A DNA stretch of 64,000 nt from the NCBI RefSeq assembly GCF_003148465.1, contig NZ_QGGI01000004.1, positions 27,833-91,832 of the forward strand, read 5' to 3'. Position numbers and translations under genes: made by a program. This stretch comes from Oceanotoga teriensis. Its GTDB lineage: Bacteria > Thermotogota > Thermotogae > Petrotogales > Petrotogaceae. Positions within the stretch are counted from its first letter, which is position 1. Each line of letters begins with the position of its first letter. Below are positions 63,231 to 64,000 of the stretch, piece after piece. Below the pieces are notes generated by a model that ran no database searches, was not told the origin of the DNA, and saw only the letters and a program-made list of their open reading frames with translations.

Positions 63231-64000
63231 CAATATCATCACCTTTTATAAAGGTCATTCTCTTTTCAGCATCGAAAAAAGACTTAAAAATATTATCTGA
63301 TTTCAATGCATTTTCTTTCAGATCATTCAAAACAATCGTTCCATTTTCTAATCCTATTATTCTGTCAGCCATATTTAAAATGCTGAATCTATGAGATATT
63401 ATTATTACTGTTTTATCTTTTATATATTTTTTTATATTTTCTATAACTTTTTCTTCTTTTATTTTGTCAACACCTTCAAGTGGTTCATCAAGTATTATTA
63501 TTTCTGGTTCAGATAGCATCATTCGAGCAAGTGCTATTCTAACTCTCTGTCCTCCAGAAAGATATGAACCATTTTGACCCGTTATTGTGTATATTCCATT
63601 TTCCAAATCTTCTATAAAATCTTTTACTCCCGATAATTCTATTACTTCTTTTAATTTCTTTTCATCAATATTTCTTCCCATTGTTATATTTTCTTTTATT
63701 GAACGATTAAATATATGACTATTTTGACTTAAAACTCCTATTTTTTCATAGATATTTTTTATATTCATTATATTTTCTGAGTTTATAAATATATTTCCTT
63801 TATTTGCTTTTTCTTCTCCAGTTATGAGTTTTACTAAAGTAGTTTTTCCTTCTCCACTTTTACCTATTAAGGCTATTTTATCTCCTTTTTTAATTCTTAA
63901 ATTTATATCATTCAAAATTTTTTTATCGGTATATGAAAAATCTACATTCTCTAATTTTATTTCTTCTATATTTTCTACTATCTTTTCTTCTTCATTTTTT
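63216..64000. repeat. Direct repeat, copy B (ABC ATPase domain)
   Basis: Second copy of the 785-bp block, cut by the window end, so the true repeat may be longer. Confidence 0.97.
63223..64000 (-). CDS. ABC exporter, copy 2 (C-terminal part only)
   Basis: The last 258 codons of an ABC exporter whose beginning lies beyond the window. The visible part starts in the linker (EEEKIVENIEEIKLENVDFS) and contains the full ATPase domain, identical in protein sequence to copy 1. Its stop overlaps the copy 1 start (GATGAATGA). Two tandem half-transporters would form a heterodimer, or this may be one of several units in a longer array. Confidence 0.88.
   Translation of the reverse strand, partial: KNEEEKIVENIEEIKLENVDFSYTDKKILNDINLRIKKGDKIALIGKSGEGKTTLVKLITGEEKANKGNIFINSENIMNIKNIYEKIGVLSQNSHIFNRSIKENITMGRNIDEKKLKEVIELSGVKDFIEDLENGIYTITGQNGSYLSGGQRVRIALARMMLSEPEIIILDEPLEGVDKIKEEKVIENIKKYIKDKTVIIISHRFSILNMADRIIGLENGTIVLNDLKENALKSDNIFKSFFDAEKRMTFIKGDDIDE

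Noticed and set aside
63223..63915. A free-standing 230-residue ABC ATPase gene at the window end
   Set aside because: The open frame continues without a stop to base 64000 and matches the linker of the neighbouring exporter, so it is the tail of a full-length exporter cut by the window.
61526..64000. Insertion sequence or transposon explanation for the 785-bp repeat
   Set aside because: The repeat is wholly coding ABC ATPase sequence in register with gene boundaries, with no transposase and no terminal inverted repeats.

Overview
The window is a very AT-rich chromosomal segment that reads like a member of the Thermotogota, most likely the order Petrotogales (an Oceanotoga/Geotoga/Marinitoga-like organism). 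That placement is an inference from gene families and base composition; no rRNA is present to test it. Supporting hints are the many secreted or outer-envelope proteins with Sec signal peptides, a beta-barrel ending in phenylalanine, ROK-controlled sugar ABC operons that lack their own ATPase, and strong Shine-Dalgarno sequences. A full sugar phosphotransferase system, found here in three loci, is unusual for that phylum.

Layout. 0-5 kb: the pdxS start and its divergent MocR-type regulator, a MazG-like pyrophosphohydrolase, an AEC transporter, and an Lsa-type ABC-F ribosome-protection gene behind a leader with two short ORFs and a strong terminator. 5.5-8.6 kb: a beta-propeller protein, a propeller lipoprotein and an outer-membrane barrel. 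8.7-20.5 kb: one long collinear gene run (third propeller, ROK regulator, sugar-type ABC importer, alkaline phosphatase, two EEP-family phosphatases, a phosphodiesterase, a PHP phosphoesterase, two Gfo/Idh/MocA dehydrogenases) that looks like scavenging of a phosphorylated polyol or headgroup. 20.5-26.2 kb (minus): another dehydrogenase, a GNAT protein, then general PTS genes (EIIBA, HPr, EI) behind a BglG/LicT-type antiterminator and its RNA target. 26.4-29.4 kb: zinc uptake znuA-fur-znuC-znuB with a perfect palindromic operator. 29.5-38.1 kb: two further antiterminator-controlled PTS operons (beta-glucoside; GlcNAc/glucose), each with RAT/terminator leaders. 38.2-51.8 kb: mixed single genes, including an ArsR-permease-thioredoxin operon, trpS behind a classic Trp-Trp-Trp leader-peptide attenuator, a MerR/MATE drug-efflux pair and a DNA-repair pair (tag-nfo). 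tRNA-Asn lies at 51.8 kb. 52-58 kb (minus): a ROK-controlled ABC importer with a GH84 hexosaminidase, probably for GlcNAc glycans, which would feed the same metabolism as the NagE-type PTS.

58.1-64 kb is the least ordinary part. It holds a 42-residue secreted peptide gene with its own promoter and operator-like dyad, a divergent 530-550 residue helical-repeat protein of unknown family, a radical SAM/SPASM maturase, and at least two tandem ABC exporters whose ATPase halves are identical (two mismatches in 785 bp). Together these suggest a peptide maturation/export or peptide-signalling locus that continues past the window end.

RNA-level control is a theme: two leader-peptide attenuators, six RAT/terminator switches, and several intergenic hairpins that probably set transcript ratios between binding proteins and permeases. 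Three genes also have a good ribosome-binding site at ideal spacing from ATT or ATA rather than a usual start codon.
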